Below, in pieces: positions 1 through 9,252 of a stretch of DNA of 64,000 nucleotides. Position 1 is the stretch's first letter, and every line of letters begins with the position of its first letter. The translations under genes and the position numbers were made by a program. The notes under the pieces were generated by a model. That model was not told the DNA's origin. It worked only from the letters and a program-made list of their open reading frames with translations, and searched no databases. The stretch comes from Flavobacterium ichthyis (GTDB lineage: Bacteria > Bacteroidota > Bacteroidia > Flavobacteriales > Flavobacteriaceae), in NCBI RefSeq assembly GCF_009915155.1, contig NZ_JAABLM010000013.1, positions 1 through 64,000 on the forward strand, given 5' to 3'.

Positions 1-82
1 CAAAACAGAATAATGTTTCTCTAAAACTAACTTAACACATTCTAATTTAAATGCGTAATCATACTTAACTTTTCTTTCCATA
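1..82 (-). CDS. IS3-family transposase OrfA, N-terminal fragment (runs off the window)
   Basis: Twenty-seven codons are visible from an ATG at 82 on the minus strand. The peptide begins MERKVKYDYAFKLE and continues CVKLVLEKHYSV. This is the start of the helix-turn-helix domain found in OrfA/InsE-type proteins of IS3 elements, which bind the element ends; OrfB, made by frameshifting, supplies the DDE nuclease. The frame is open to the window edge. It lies just inside the element's inverted repeat, which supports the start. I cannot tell whether the full gene is intact. Confidence 0.65.
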
Positions 83-124
83 AAAAATGCCCCAAATAGT
101 GTCTAACTTTTTGGGGCATGTTCA
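1..124 (-). mobile_element. Terminal part of an IS3-family insertion sequence, cut by the window edge
   Basis: Read on the minus strand, position 124 begins TGAACATGCCCC, an IS3-like terminus, followed by a strong inverted repeat (TGCCCCAAA at 88-96 against TTTGGGGCA at 110-118) and then an open frame starting at 82. The inverted repeat together with an OrfA-like N-terminus is what is expected at the upstream end of an IS3-family element. The rest of the element and its other terminus lie outside the window, so target-site duplication and completeness cannot be judged. The terminus lies 26 bp from the stop codon of the neighbouring DUF6952 gene. Confidence 0.75.
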
Positions 125-150
125 AACTGAGGCGTTTTCGTTGTTGGAAA

Positions 151-408
151 TTATTTGTCAATAGAACCGAGGACGCGTTTCATAAAATTGTTGAGCGCTT
201 CCTTTTTTTCGGTACCGTCCTTGACCATTTTGTGAACCTCTAGAGCTCCATACATATTGGAAATCAGTTCACCAATTACGTCTAGTTCTTCGTCTTTTAG
301 CGATGGTATTTCAGTTAGCGCTTCCAAGACTTCGATGGTTTCTATGATGTAATCCTGATCGTTTTCCTCAATAAATTGGGTGAGGTGTTTGATAACGGGT
401 AATTTCAT
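151..408 (-). CDS. DUF6952 family small protein
   Basis: An 85-residue soluble, acidic and probably all-helical protein with no signal peptide or membrane segment. It resembles the small Flavobacteriaceae family I recognise as DUF6952, whose function is unknown. In this clade it is commonly found next to thioredoxin and peroxiredoxin genes. Here it is the last gene of a minus-strand group reading peroxiredoxin, thioredoxin, DUF6952, about 110 bp after the thioredoxin stop. A role in thiol or peroxide stress is inferred only from this position. An IS3-family end lies 26 bp beyond its stop, so the element inserted close to the gene without breaking it. Confidence 0.75.
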   Translation of the reverse strand: MKLPVIKHLTQFIEENDQDYIIETIEVLEALTEIPSLKDEELDVIGELISNMYGALEVHKMVKDGTEKKEALNNFMKRVLGSIDK

Positions 409-518
409 TTTGGGCTTCTTAGAGGGTTAGATTTTTAGACCAATTAGATTTTTTTGAACATTTTTAGAGATAGATAACGTTTAAGTCGTCTAAGACGTCC
501 AAAGCGCTAAAGGTCTTA

Positions 519-827
519 TTACGCAATTTCCGTTACCAATTCTGCCAAAACTTCAGCTTTGTTGGTTTGGGTTTGGTTCACTAATTTTCCGTTCACGAAC
601 GTAGCGAATGTAGGTAAATTAGAAACGTTTGCTAATTTTCTTGATTCTGGTGAATTTTCTGCATCAACCAAAACAAACGCAATCTGCTCGTTTTCTGTTG
701 CCATTTTTTTAAATTTTGGCTTCATGATTCGGCAGTTGCCACACCATGATGCCGAATATTGTACGATTACTTTTTCATTGGTTTCTACCAAATTTTGTAA
801 TGTATCTTCGCTTAAATCGATTAACAT
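519..827 (-). CDS. Thioredoxin family protein with a CGNC active site
   Basis: A 102-residue single-domain thioredoxin without a signal peptide, so cytoplasmic. The redox motif WCGNC is at residues 28-32 and the cis-proline that packs against it is in NLPTF at about residue 72; the fold is full length. The usual thioredoxin motif is CGPC. Asn in place of Pro is expected to change the redox potential. The peroxiredoxin gene lies upstream on the same strand, about 110 bp away. A plausible job is to reduce that peroxiredoxin, though this is inferred from the neighbourhood. The family is certain; the physiological partner is not. Confidence 0.9.
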   Translation of the reverse strand: MLIDLSEDTLQNLVETNEKVIVQYSASWCGNCRIMKPKFKKMATENEQIAFVLVDAENSPESRKLANVSNLPTFATFVNGKLVNQTQTNKAEVLAELVTEIA

Positions 828-937
828 AGTTTTGATTTTTAGTTACGAAGATTTAAGGCTGCAGGGTTACAAATACCGGATTTTTATTTTGGTACCAACA
901 ATACTTTGCAACACTGCAACTTTAAAACCTCAAATGA

Positions 938-1576
938 TTAATTAGATGCTAAGTAAGCAGCAGTACTATTTCTATCTGCATTCATAGCTTCTTTTCCTTC
1001 TTCCCAGTTTGCAGGACAAACTTCACCTTTAGTTTGAACGTGAGTGTAAGCATCAATTAAACGTAAATATTCGTTTACATTTCTTCCTAATGGCATATCA
1101 TTAACGCTTTCATGGAAAATTTTTCCGGTTTCGTCAACTAAATAAGTAGCACGATAGGTCACGTTAGAACCTTCAATGATGATGCTATCGAGTTCATCGT
1201 CAAAACTGGTAGATTCAACATCTAAAATTCCTAAAATGTTAGAAAGGTTGCGTGTGGTATCTGCTAAAAGCGGGTAAGTTACACCTTCAATTCCACCGTT
1301 GTTTTTTGGTGTATTTAACCAAGCAAAATGAACTTCGTTAGTATCGCATGAAGCTCCAATTACAATTGTATTTCTTTTTTCAAATTCTGGCAAAGCAGCT
1401 TGAAAAGCATGTAATTCTGTTGGACAAACGAATGTGAAATCTTTTGGATACCAAAACAATATTACTTTTTTGTTGTTATTTACAGCTTCTTCAAAAATGT
1501 TGATTTTCATGTTATCACCCATTTCTGAAATAGCATCAATTGCAATACTTGGAAATTTTTTACCTACTAATGACAT
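938..1576 (-). CDS. Peroxiredoxin, AhpC/TSA family (typical 2-Cys)
   Basis: A 212-residue cytoplasmic peroxidase that reduces hydrogen peroxide and alkyl hydroperoxides. The peroxidatic cysteine is in FVCPTE (Cys51) and the resolving cysteine in EVCPAN (about Cys187), as in the typical 2-Cys AhpC/Prx1 class. Oxidised enzyme is normally recycled by thioredoxin or AhpF. No ahpF is nearby, but a thioredoxin gene follows directly on the same strand and is the obvious candidate. The ATG at 1576 is the only sensible start. A TAAATTTG promoter element lies about 45 bp upstream. A strong family assignment. Confidence 0.95.
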   Translation of the reverse strand: MSLVGKKFPSIAIDAISEMGDNMKINIFEEAVNNNKKVILFWYPKDFTFVCPTELHAFQAALPEFEKRNTIVIGASCDTNEVHFAWLNTPKNNGGIEGVTYPLLADTTRNLSNILGILDVESTSFDDELDSIIIEGSNVTYRATYLVDETGKIFHESVNDMPLGRNVNEYLRLIDAYTHVQTKGEVCPANWEEGKEAMNADRNSTAAYLASN

Positions 1577-1619
1577 AATTATGTTTTTATTAAATTAGAC
1601 TTGAGTTATTTTGTTATGG

Positions 1620-1627
1620 CAAATTTA
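1620..1627 (-). promoter_or_regulatory. Probable -7 promoter element of the peroxiredoxin gene
   Basis: The minus strand reads TAAATTTG, an exact match to the Bacteroidota -7 consensus TAnnTTTG, 44-51 bp before the peroxiredoxin ATG. No convincing TTG (-33) element is visible at 17-23 bp upstream, so the call is moderate. Confidence 0.45.
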
Positions 1628-1777
1628 GCTTAATGAAGTAGTAATATCTATAATTTTTAATTATATATTTTTATTTTATAATAGTTTTTGTTTATCAAAA
1701 GAAAAAATCTTACTGTTCATTATTGCAATTGCTTTCATATATTTGTTTTTCACAAACCCACTTTAAATTTTTGCACC

Positions 1778-3709
1778 ATGTCGTTTTCCAGTTTATTCCG
1801 AAAAAAAACCGTTGAAGAAATTTTAGATCAAGTTGAAAAAAATAAGGAAGCGGGTCATGCCTCACTCGGAAAACATTTAACAGCAAAAGATTTAACCGCT
1901 TTTGGGATTGCGGCAATTGTAGGTGCAGGAATTTTTTCAACCATTGGAAAAGCAAGTGCTGACGGAGGTCCTGCAGTAATTTTTTTATTTTTATTCACGG
2001 CTTTGGCTTGTGGATTTGCCGCTTTCGCTTATGCCGAATTTGCCTCAATGGTTCCCGTGTCTGGAAGTGCATATACTTATTCTTATGTGGCTTTTGGCGA
2101 ATTGATTGCCTGGATAATAGGTTGGGCTTTGATTATGGAATATGCCATCGGGAATATTACAGTTGCGATTTCCTGGAGCGATTATTTTACAGGATTGCTC
2201 GAAAGTGGCGGTTTATATCTTCCGCAATGGATTCAGATGGATTATCTCACGGCATCCAACGGTTTTAGCGATGCAACGGCTTTAATGCAAGGTGGAAAAT
2301 CTTTCGAAGATTTAGATTCGAGCCTCCAAAACGCCTATACTGCTTGGACAACTTCTCCCACAATTGGCTCGTTTCATGTTGTGGCAGATTTACCCGCTTT
2401 ACTCATTATAATTATTATCACCGCATTGGTTTACAGAGGAATGAAAGAATCTCGAAACGCCAGCAATATGATGGTTGTGGTTAAATTATGTATCATTTTA
2501 TTGGTAATTGCCGTGGGAATTTTTTATGTGGATACTAATAATTGGAATCCGTTTGCGCCAAATGGAGTAGGAGGTATTCTTAAAGGAGTTTCCGCTGTTT
2601 TCTTTGCATACATTGGTTTTGACGCCATTTCCACCACCGCCGAAGAATGTAAAAATCCGCAAAAAGATTTACCAAAAGGTATGATGTGGGCAATAATCAT
2701 CTGTACAATTCTCTATATCGCCATCGCCTTGGTTTTAACCGGAATGGTCAATTATAAATTGTTAAATGTTGGCGATCCGTTGGCTTTTGTTTTTGACGAA
2801 TTAGACTTAAAATGGCTGTCCGGAATTATCGCAGTAAGTGCCGTTGTTGCTATGGCAAGTGTACTTTTAGTTTTTCAAATGGGACAACCCAGAATTTGGA
2901 TGAGCATGAGCCGAGATGGATTATTGCCAGAAAAATTTTCCAGAGTACATCCACGGTTCAAAACGCCATCATTTGCCACCATCGTTACCGGATTTGTCGT
3001 GGCAATTCCTGCTTTATTTTTAAATTTAACATTAGTAACAGATCTTTGTAGCATAGGAACATTATTCGCTTTTGTCTTGGTTTGCGCAGGTGTTTTAGTC
3101 CTGCAAAATCGCCCGATCATTCCTCGCGGAAAATTCAAAACGCCTTACATTAATGCCAAATTTATTTTTCCGTTACTATTAATCGTTGGAGTAATAATGG
3201 CTTTCACCCAAAACAAAAAAGCCACACTCGATTTCATCAACAACGTGCCTCAGGTCAACCAACCCGCGGCAATCGTCACTTCGCTTTCAAAATCCGAAAC
3301 CAAACAAGTGTATGATTATTTGGTATCAATCGATAAAGAAAATGTGTACACCAACAAAACCAATGATCTCGAACGCATTTTAACAGAATATCACAACCAA
3401 AGCGACCAATACGAAACCATTGTCGCCTCGTTACCAATTGACCAAAACCTCAAATACGAAACCGGATTTCAGCTCTTCAAACACAAAATTCCAATGTGGA
3501 TTTTCCTGATTTCACTGTTATTTTTCGCCGTTTGGGCCTTCCGAAAAAACCTCTCATTAATACCGCTTCTCGGCCTGGTTTCATGCCTCTATATGATGGC
3601 AGAACTCAGCGTTTGGAACTGGATTTATTTCACCATATGGCTCATCATAGGACTAATTATCTATTTTTCTTACAGCCGAAAAAAGAGTAAATTAAACCTC
3701 ATTTCCTAA
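1778..3709 (+). CDS. APC-superfamily amino acid permease
   Basis: A 643-residue inner-membrane amino-acid transporter of the APC superfamily, resembling the cationic amino acid transporter group. The signature GIAAIVGAGIFSTIG of TM1 is at about residues 44-58, followed by roughly a dozen hydrophobic segments. The ATG at 1778 is chosen: the frame can be opened 30 codons earlier at a TTG (1688), but that stretch is unlike the family, while MSFSSLFRKKTVEEI is a normal N-terminus. Unusual is a hydrophilic stretch of about 95 residues (roughly 485-580) between late membrane segments, followed by three more hydrophobic segments. The substrate cannot be named from sequence. A repeat element (3723-3880) begins 13 bp after the stop. 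Confidence 0.88.
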   Translation: MSFSSLFRKKTVEEILDQVEKNKEAGHASLGKHLTAKDLTAFGIAAIVGAGIFSTIGKASADGGPAVIFLFLFTALACGFAAFAYAEFASMVPVSGSAYTYSYVAFGELIAWIIGWALIMEYAIGNITVAISWSDYFTGLLESGGLYLPQWIQMDYLTASNGFSDATALMQGGKSFEDLDSSLQNAYTAWTTSPTIGSFHVVADLPALLIIIIITALVYRGMKESRNASNMMVVVKLCIILLVIAVGIFYVDTNNWNPFAPNGVGGILKGVSAVFFAYIGFDAISTTAEECKNPQKDLPKGMMWAIIICTILYIAIALVLTGMVNYKLLNVGDPLAFVFDELDLKWLSGIIAVSAVVAMASVLLVFQMGQPRIWMSMSRDGLLPEKFSRVHPRFKTPSFATIVTGFVVAIPALFLNLTLVTDLCSIGTLFAFVLVCAGVLVLQNRPIIPRGKFKTPYINAKFIFPLLLIVGVIMAFTQNKKATLDFINNVPQVNQPAAIVTSLSKSETKQVYDYLVSIDKENVYTNKTNDLERILTEYHNQSDQYETIVASLPIDQNLKYETGFQLFKHKIPMWIFLISLLFFAVWAFRKNLSLIPLLGLVSCLYMMAELSVWNWIYFTIWLIIGLIIYFSYSRKKSKLNLIS

Positions 3710-4004
3710 ATTTTTTTAATTTGGGCGTGACCCCAATTTTAGTACCAAACTGCAAAACAGAAATTTACCGAAAAAAATTGGGTCGGGCTTTCGCCACTCG
3801 CTGTTTTTTTGGTTCCACTTCGTTACACCAAAAAAACGAGCTCAAACAAAGGCTCAATCCCTCACGCAAACCCCTGCAAAACATCACAAAAAATTCCAAA
3901 TTCAACCATAAAAATTTGTCAATATCTGGCTGAAAACTTTGAAGCATCCTGTTTTAATTTTCCGGGTGAATGCCGTATATTAGCGCAAAAACCGTAAATT
4001 TTCA
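3710..4004. other. 295-bp gap between the permease and parE: repeat copy A, then about 120 bp of leader
   Basis: Most of this gap is dispersed repeat copy A (3723-3880). The remainder (3881-4004) has no gene. It ends in a weak TATATTAG (3976-3983), one mismatch from the TAnnTTTG promoter consensus, 22 bp before the parE start. Open frames across the gap lie inside the repeat and look spurious. Confidence 0.6.
3723..3880 (+). repeat. Dispersed structured intergenic repeat, copy A
   Basis: Begins GGGCGTGACCCC and ends CCCTCACGCAAACCCCTGCAAA, so GCGTG and CACGC form a terminal inverted repeat. The first hairpin pairs GACCCCAATTTT with AAAAATTGGGTC. A central hairpin pairs GTTTTTTTGGT with ACCAAAAAAAC. 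From GGGTCGGGCTTTCG onward it is nearly identical to copy E at 62272-62375. It starts 13 nt after the permease stop, in the sense direction. Confidence 0.8.
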
Positions 4005-5861
4005 ATGTCAGAACAAAATCAATATACCGAAGACAATATTCGATCACTCGATTGGCGCGAACACATCCGTATGCGTCCCGGAATGTACATCGGAAAATTG
4101 GGCGACGGATCTTCGCCAGACGACGGAATTTATATTTTACTCAAAGAAGTTATCGACAACTGTATCGATGAATTTGTTATGGGAGCCGGCAAAACCATTG
4201 AAGTTTCCATCAAAGATAAAACGGTTTCCGTTCGCGATTACGGTCGAGGAATTCCATTGGGAAAAGTTGTTGATGTAGTTTCCAAAATGAATACTGGAGG
4301 AAAGTATGACAGCAAAGCCTTCAAAAAATCTGTTGGATTAAACGGAGTTGGTACCAAGGCTGTCAATGCTTTGTCTAATTATTTCAGAGTAGAATCGGTG
4401 AGAGATAACCAGCAAAAAGCCGCCGAATTTTCTGCCGGAAATTTAACGCTCGAAGAAGACGTTCAGGAAACCACCAAACGCAAAGGAACTAAAGTCGTTT
4501 TTGTCGCAGACGATACCATTTTTAAAAACTACAAATACCGCAATGAATACGTAATTCGGATGTTGAAAAACTATTGTTATCTCAACACCGGATTGACCAT
4601 TTATTACAACGGCGAAAAATATTTTTCGGAATATGGACTAAAAGATTTATTAGAAGAAAATATTGCTGAAGAAGATATGGTTTACCCAATTGTGCATTTG
4701 CGTGGCGAAGACATCGAGTTTTCTTTAACCCACAGTAAATCACAATATTCGGAAGAATACCATTCGTTTGTAAACGGACAAAATACCACGCAAGGTGGAA
4801 CGCACTTGAATGCTTTTCGCGAAGCGGTAGTAAAAACGATTCGGGAATTTTACAACAAAGGTTTTGAGGCTTCGGATATTCGAAAATCGGTTGTAGCGGC
4901 AATTTCGGTAAAAGTTGAAGAACCGGTTTTTGAGAGCCAAACCAAAACCAAATTAGGTTCAACCGACATGGGTCCGAATGGGCCAACCGTGCGAACTTTT
5001 ATTCACGATTTTGTCACCACAAAATTGGATAATTTTTTACACAAAAATCCGGAAACCGCCGAAGCTTTGCTGAAAAAAATACTTCAGGCGGAACGCGAAC
5101 GCAAAGAACTTTCCGGAATTAGAAAATTGGCGAAAGAACGTGCCAAGAAAGCGAGTTTGCACAACAAAAAATTACGCGATTGCAGAGTTCATTTGCCCGA
5201 TACCAAAAACCCACGTTGTTTAGAAAGTACACTTTTTATCACGGAGGGAGATTCTGCATCTGGAAGTATTACCAAAAGTCGTGACGTGAATACACAAGCC
5301 GTTTTTAGTTTGCGTGGAAAACCGCTTAATTCCTACGGAATGACTAAAAAAATTGTGTACGAAAACGAAGAATTTAATTTGCTTCAAGCGGCATTAGATA
5401 TTGAGGAAGATTACGAAAATTTGCGTTACAACAACATCGTAATTGCTACAGATGCCGATGTCGATGGTATGCATATTCGCTTGCTACTGATTACTTTTTT
5501 CCTGCAATTTTTCCCGGAATTAATCAAAGAAGGACATTTGTATATTTTGCAAACACCTTTATTTCGGGTGAGAAATAAAAAAGAAACCATTTATTGTTAT
5601 ACCGAAGAAGAACGTGTGAACGCCATAGAAAAATTAAAACCAAAACCCGAAATCACGCGATTTAAAGGTTTGGGAGAAATTTCTCCGGACGAGTTTAAAC
5701 ATTTCATTGGCGATGATATCCGTTTAGATCCCGTGATGTTAGACAAAGCCACTTCAATTGAAACGTTGCTTGAATTTTACATGGGAAAAAATACGCCCGA
5801 CAGACAAGATTTTATCATCAACAATTTGAAGGTAGAATTAGATTTGGTGGAGAAAAATTAA
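4005..5861 (+). CDS. parE: DNA topoisomerase IV subunit B (type IIA topoisomerase ATPase subunit)
   Basis: A 618-residue GHKL-ATPase and TOPRIM subunit that with ParC relaxes and decatenates DNA. ATP-binding motifs are [10 protein letters not shown] (conserved Asn), DYGRGIPLG and [15 protein letters not shown] in the first 135 residues. The transducer domain follows, then the TOPRIM motifs TEGDSASGS and DADVDGMHI, which hold the Mg2+-binding acidic residues. The length fits ParE and is short of GyrB with its insert. Together with the immediately downstream parC this gives the ParE call; GyrB is the only serious alternative. The gene is 99 bp upstream of parC and probably co-transcribed with it. 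Confidence 0.92.
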   Translation: MSEQNQYTEDNIRSLDWREHIRMRPGMYIGKLGDGSSPDDGIYILLKEVIDNCIDEFVMGAGKTIEVSIKDKTVSVRDYGRGIPLGKVVDVVSKMNTGGKYDSKAFKKSVGLNGVGTKAVNALSNYFRVESVRDNQQKAAEFSAGNLTLEEDVQETTKRKGTKVVFVADDTIFKNYKYRNEYVIRMLKNYCYLNTGLTIYYNGEKYFSEYGLKDLLEENIAEEDMVYPIVHLRGEDIEFSLTHSKSQYSEEYHSFVNGQNTTQGGTHLNAFREAVVKTIREFYNKGFEASDIRKSVVAAISVKVEEPVFESQTKTKLGSTDMGPNGPTVRTFIHDFVTTKLDNFLHKNPETAEALLKKILQAERERKELSGIRKLAKERAKKASLHNKKLRDCRVHLPDTKNPRCLESTLFITEGDSASGSITKSRDVNTQAVFSLRGKPLNSYGMTKKIVYENEEFNLLQAALDIEEDYENLRYNNIVIATDADVDGMHIRLLLITFFLQFFPELIKEGHLYILQTPLFRVRNKKETIYCYTEEERVNAIEKLKPKPEITRFKGLGEISPDEFKHFIGDDIRLDPVMLDKATSIETLLEFYMGKNTPDRQDFIINNLKVELDLVEKN

Positions 5862-5923
5862 AACGAAATTGTAACAAAGTGACTTAGTTTTAAAGTAACA
5901 AACTCTTTATCAGGCTTTGACTT

Positions 5924-5955
5924 TGAAACTTTGCAACTCTGAAACTTTCCAACTT
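5924..5955 (+). repeat. Two 16-bp tandem units between parE and parC
   Basis: TGAAACTTTGCAACTC (5924-5939) is followed directly by TGAAACTTTCCAACTT (5940-5955), just before the parC start. The preceding bases also hold two GTAACAAA copies. Low-complexity repeats of this style also occur at 57841-57885. No function can be assigned. Confidence 0.55.
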
Positions 5956-5959
5956 TTAT

Positions 5960-8668
5960 ATGAACAACGAAGAAGACGACAACATTATCCCAAACGAAGA
6001 CGAAAATAACGGCCAAAACCAATCGTTTGACAATAAAAATGAAGAAGGATTTGAAGACGAAATCAGGCTTTCTTCGGGAGATCATTTTTATGAAAATAAC
6101 GAAAACCCAGACGATACCATTACCAAAGTTACCGGAATGTACAAAGATTGGTTTTTGGATTATGCTTCGTATGTAATTCTCGAACGAGCTGTTCCCGCAA
6201 TTGAAGATGGTTTCAAGCCGGTTCAACGACGCATCATGCATTCTATGAAAGAATTGGATGACGGTCGTTACAACAAAGTGGCCAATATTGTGGGGCATAC
6301 CATGCAATATCATCCTCACGGTGATGCCAGTATTGGTGATGCCATTGTGCAAATCGGTCAAAAAGATTTGCTTATTGACATGCAAGGAAACTGGGGAAAT
6401 ATTCTTACAGGAGATGGTGCCGCAGCTTCCCGTTACATTGAAGCCAGAATTTCTAAGTTAGGTCACGATATTTTATATTCCCCAAAAATTACCGAATGGG
6501 GTGTTTCTTATGACGGAAGACGTGCAGAACCTGTCAACCTTCCGGTGAAATTTCCGTTGCTTTTGGCACAAGGAGGCGAGGGGATTGCCGTGGGTCTTTC
6601 TACCAAAATTTTGCCACATAATTTTAATGAACTGATTGATGCTTCGATTAAAATTTTAAAAAACAAACCGTTTACACTTTATCCGGATTTTCCAACTGCA
6701 GGAATTGCTGATGTATCCAACTATAACGATGGACTACGTGGTGGTCGTGTTCGGGTTCGTGCCAAAATAAATCAGCTCGACAAACAAACGCTTACCATCA
6801 CACAAATTCCTTTTTCTACCAATACGGGTTCGCTGATTGACAGTATTTTGAAAGCGAATGAAAAAGGGAAAATTAAAATTAAAAAAATTGAAGACAATAC
6901 CGCTGCAGAAGTTGAAATTTTAATTCACCTTCCGGCTGGTGTTTCGCCAGATAAAACCATTGATGCATTGTATGCTTTCACGGCTTGCGAAACCTCGATT
7001 GCTCCGTTGGGTTGCGTGATTCAGGATAATAAACCGCTGTTTATTGGGGTTTCGGATATGCTGAAAATTTCGACTAACAGAACCGTAGGTTTGCTCAAAC
7101 GCGAACTCGAAATTCAGTTGGACGAACTAGAAAATAAGTGGCATTTTTCAACCTTGGAAAAAATATTCATTCGTGAAGAAATGTACATTGACTTCAAATT
7201 GTATTCAGACAGAGAATCTTTGTACCAATATTTATACAAAAGATTTGAGCCGTTTCAGTCAATTTTAGTTAGAGAAATTAACGACGATGATTTGCAAAAG
7301 CTCACGCAAATTCCAATGATTCGTATTACCCGTTTTGATTCGGATAAAGCAGATGACGCGATTGCTAAGCTCGAAGCCGAGATGGAAGAAGTGAAAAATC
7401 ATTTGGACAACCTGATTGATTTTGCAATAGCATTTTTTCAAAAATTAAAAGAAAAATTTGGAAAAGGCCGTGAACGCCAAACCGAATTACGCAGTTTTGA
7501 TACCATTGAAGCGACAAAAGTGGTACTCAGAAACACCAAACTTTACGTCAATAAAGAAGAAGGTTTTTTCGGGACCGGATTGAAAAAAGACGAATATGTT
7601 GCTGATTGTTCGGATATTGACGATGTAATTGTTTTTCTGCGTGACGGAAAAATGATGGTTTCTAAAGTGGACGAAAAGAAATTTGTGGGCAAAGACATCA
7701 TTCACATTGCGGTTTTTGATAAAAACGACAAACGAACCATTTACAACATGATTTATCGTGATGGCAAAAATGGTTCTACATTCATCAAGCGTTTTAACGT
7801 CTCCGGGATTACCCGCGATAAATTTTACGATTTAACGCAGGAAAAACCAGGTTCGATGGTAACGTATTTTTCAGCAAATCCTAATGGTGAAGCCGAAACG
7901 GTGACGATTTTGCTTCGTCAAGTGGGAAGTGTAAAAAAATTAAAATGGGATTTAGATTTTGCCGATATTGCCATAAAAGGTCGTGCTTCTCGAGGAAATA
8001 CCGTAACGAAATATCCGATTAAAAAAATCGAACTCAAAGAAAAGGGAATTTCTACTTTGAGACCGCGAAAAGTGTGGTTTGACGATACTGTTCAGCGATT
8101 GAATGTAGATGGAAGAGGAGAACTTCTGGGAGAATTTCGCCCGAATGACAGAATTTTAATCATTTCGCAAAGCGGAAAAGTGAAAACCATCGTTCCGGAA
8201 TTGACCACGCATTTCGACGAAGATATGATTGTTCTAGAAAAATGGAAACCGAAAAAACCAATTTCTGCCATTTATTTTGATGGAGAAAAAGACCGATATT
8301 TTGTGAAAAGATTTTTGGTGGAAAATGAAAACAAAGAAGAAATTTTCATTACAGAACATGCGAAATCTCAGTTAGAAATTGTTTCAACAGATTACCGTCC
8401 GGTTGCGGAAGTTGTTTTTGCGAAAGCAAAAGGAATTCAAAAAGAAAACCAAACGGTAAATTTCGAAGAATTTATTGCGGTGAAAGGCATCAAAGCGCTT
8501 GGAAATCAATTGACAACGGATAAAATCAAACAAATAAACTTGTTAGAATCGTTGCCTTACGAAGAAGAAATTGAACCAGAACCTGTGAGACCTTCCGCTT
8601 CAGAGATTGAAGATTCTGGCGATGTAAATTCTGACGACGACGGACAAATAACGATGAGTTTGGATTGA
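5960..8668 (+). CDS. parC: DNA topoisomerase IV subunit A (type IIA topoisomerase breakage-reunion subunit)
   Basis: A 902-residue DNA-cleavage subunit, partner of ParE. The catalytic tyrosine is in ASRYIEAR at residue 159. The winged-helix region before it has the conserved HPHGDASIGDAI (about 118-129), the zone where quinolone-resistance changes occur in relatives. The breakage-reunion core and coiled coil are followed by a degenerate beta-pinwheel C-terminal domain without an obvious GyrA-box, which favours ParC over GyrA. The first 55 residues and the last 30 are unusually acidic, Asp/Glu/Asn-rich and probably disordered. It follows parE on the same strand. Confidence 0.92.
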   Translation: MNNEEDDNIIPNEDENNGQNQSFDNKNEEGFEDEIRLSSGDHFYENNENPDDTITKVTGMYKDWFLDYASYVILERAVPAIEDGFKPVQRRIMHSMKELDDGRYNKVANIVGHTMQYHPHGDASIGDAIVQIGQKDLLIDMQGNWGNILTGDGAAASRYIEARISKLGHDILYSPKITEWGVSYDGRRAEPVNLPVKFPLLLAQGGEGIAVGLSTKILPHNFNELIDASIKILKNKPFTLYPDFPTAGIADVSNYNDGLRGGRVRVRAKINQLDKQTLTITQIPFSTNTGSLIDSILKANEKGKIKIKKIEDNTAAEVEILIHLPAGVSPDKTIDALYAFTACETSIAPLGCVIQDNKPLFIGVSDMLKISTNRTVGLLKRELEIQLDELENKWHFSTLEKIFIREEMYIDFKLYSDRESLYQYLYKRFEPFQSILVREINDDDLQKLTQIPMIRITRFDSDKADDAIAKLEAEMEEVKNHLDNLIDFAIAFFQKLKEKFGKGRERQTELRSFDTIEATKVVLRNTKLYVNKEEGFFGTGLKKDEYVADCSDIDDVIVFLRDGKMMVSKVDEKKFVGKDIIHIAVFDKNDKRTIYNMIYRDGKNGSTFIKRFNVSGITRDKFYDLTQEKPGSMVTYFSANPNGEAETVTILLRQVGSVKKLKWDLDFADIAIKGRASRGNTVTKYPIKKIELKEKGISTLRPRKVWFDDTVQRLNVDGRGELLGEFRPNDRILIISQSGKVKTIVPELTTHFDEDMIVLEKWKPKKPISAIYFDGEKDRYFVKRFLVENENKEEIFITEHAKSQLEIVSTDYRPVAEVVFAKAKGIQKENQTVNFEEFIAVKGIKALGNQLTTDKIKQINLLESLPYEEEIEPEPVRPSASEIEDSGDVNSDDDGQITMSLD

Positions 8669-8690
8669 TTTAATAATAATTTTTCAGGTT

Positions 8691-9230
8691 ATGATTGTTG
8701 AATACAAAATACAAGAAAACGATTTTCTTCAGATGAATTTGTTTTTAGATAAGGTATCTGGGGAATTAAAGCAATCCTTAAAGTATATCGTGATTTGGAT
8801 GATAGGAAACATGCTGTTTCTTTGTCTTCTACTTTATTTAGTTGAAAGCTACGAAGCTTTTTACGTAATTGCTGGATTTTCTATAATCCAGATTATTTCA
8901 TATATCGCATCCTATAAAGGTATAAGACTGAGGCAAATGCAAAAAGCGGTTCGAAAACGATATATGCATGATTTCAATCAACTTGTATTTTTAGAAATTG
9001 AAGATCAATATTTTAAAATAAAAATGGAGCAAATTGAAACCAAGTTCGATATTGCTCAACTGGAAACGGTTTACGAAACCAAATTCCATATTTTTATAAA
9101 ATTAAAAAGCAGTAATCTTGTCATTCCTAAACCGCAACTCAGGAATTGGAGAGAAGTGGCAAATAGATTAGAGCTTTTGACAATAGCAAATAAAAAAGGA
9201 TATTTTAAACAGCTAAATTGGCGTTTATAA
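8691..9230 (+). CDS. YcxB-like membrane protein
   Basis: A 179-residue protein with two adjacent hydrophobic segments (about residues 31-52 and 56-75), then a basic stretch (QKAVRKRY) and a soluble C-terminal domain. That order, two TMs followed by a small beta-rich domain ending in a conserved Pro-rich turn (VIPKPQL), resembles the YcxB-like family, whose function is unknown. It starts 22 bp after parC and may be translated from the same transcript, although a topoisomerase role is not implied. The family assignment is by eye. Confidence 0.6.
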   Translation: MIVEYKIQENDFLQMNLFLDKVSGELKQSLKYIVIWMIGNMLFLCLLLYLVESYEAFYVIAGFSIIQIISYIASYKGIRLRQMQKAVRKRYMHDFNQLVFLEIEDQYFKIKMEQIETKFDIAQLETVYETKFHIFIKLKSSNLVIPKPQLRNWREVANRLELLTIANKKGYFKQLNWRL

Positions 9231-9252
9231 ATCAAAATAGAAATCTGCTAAC

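Noticed and set aside
559..945. A 128-codon open frame on the plus strand opposite the thioredoxin gene
   Set aside because: It is antisense to a clear thioredoxin with an intact active site and has no family resemblance.
3721..3997. Open frames of 60-70 codons between the permease and parE
   Set aside because: They lie inside dispersed repeat copy A; their translations follow the repeat's hairpins and are not protein-like.
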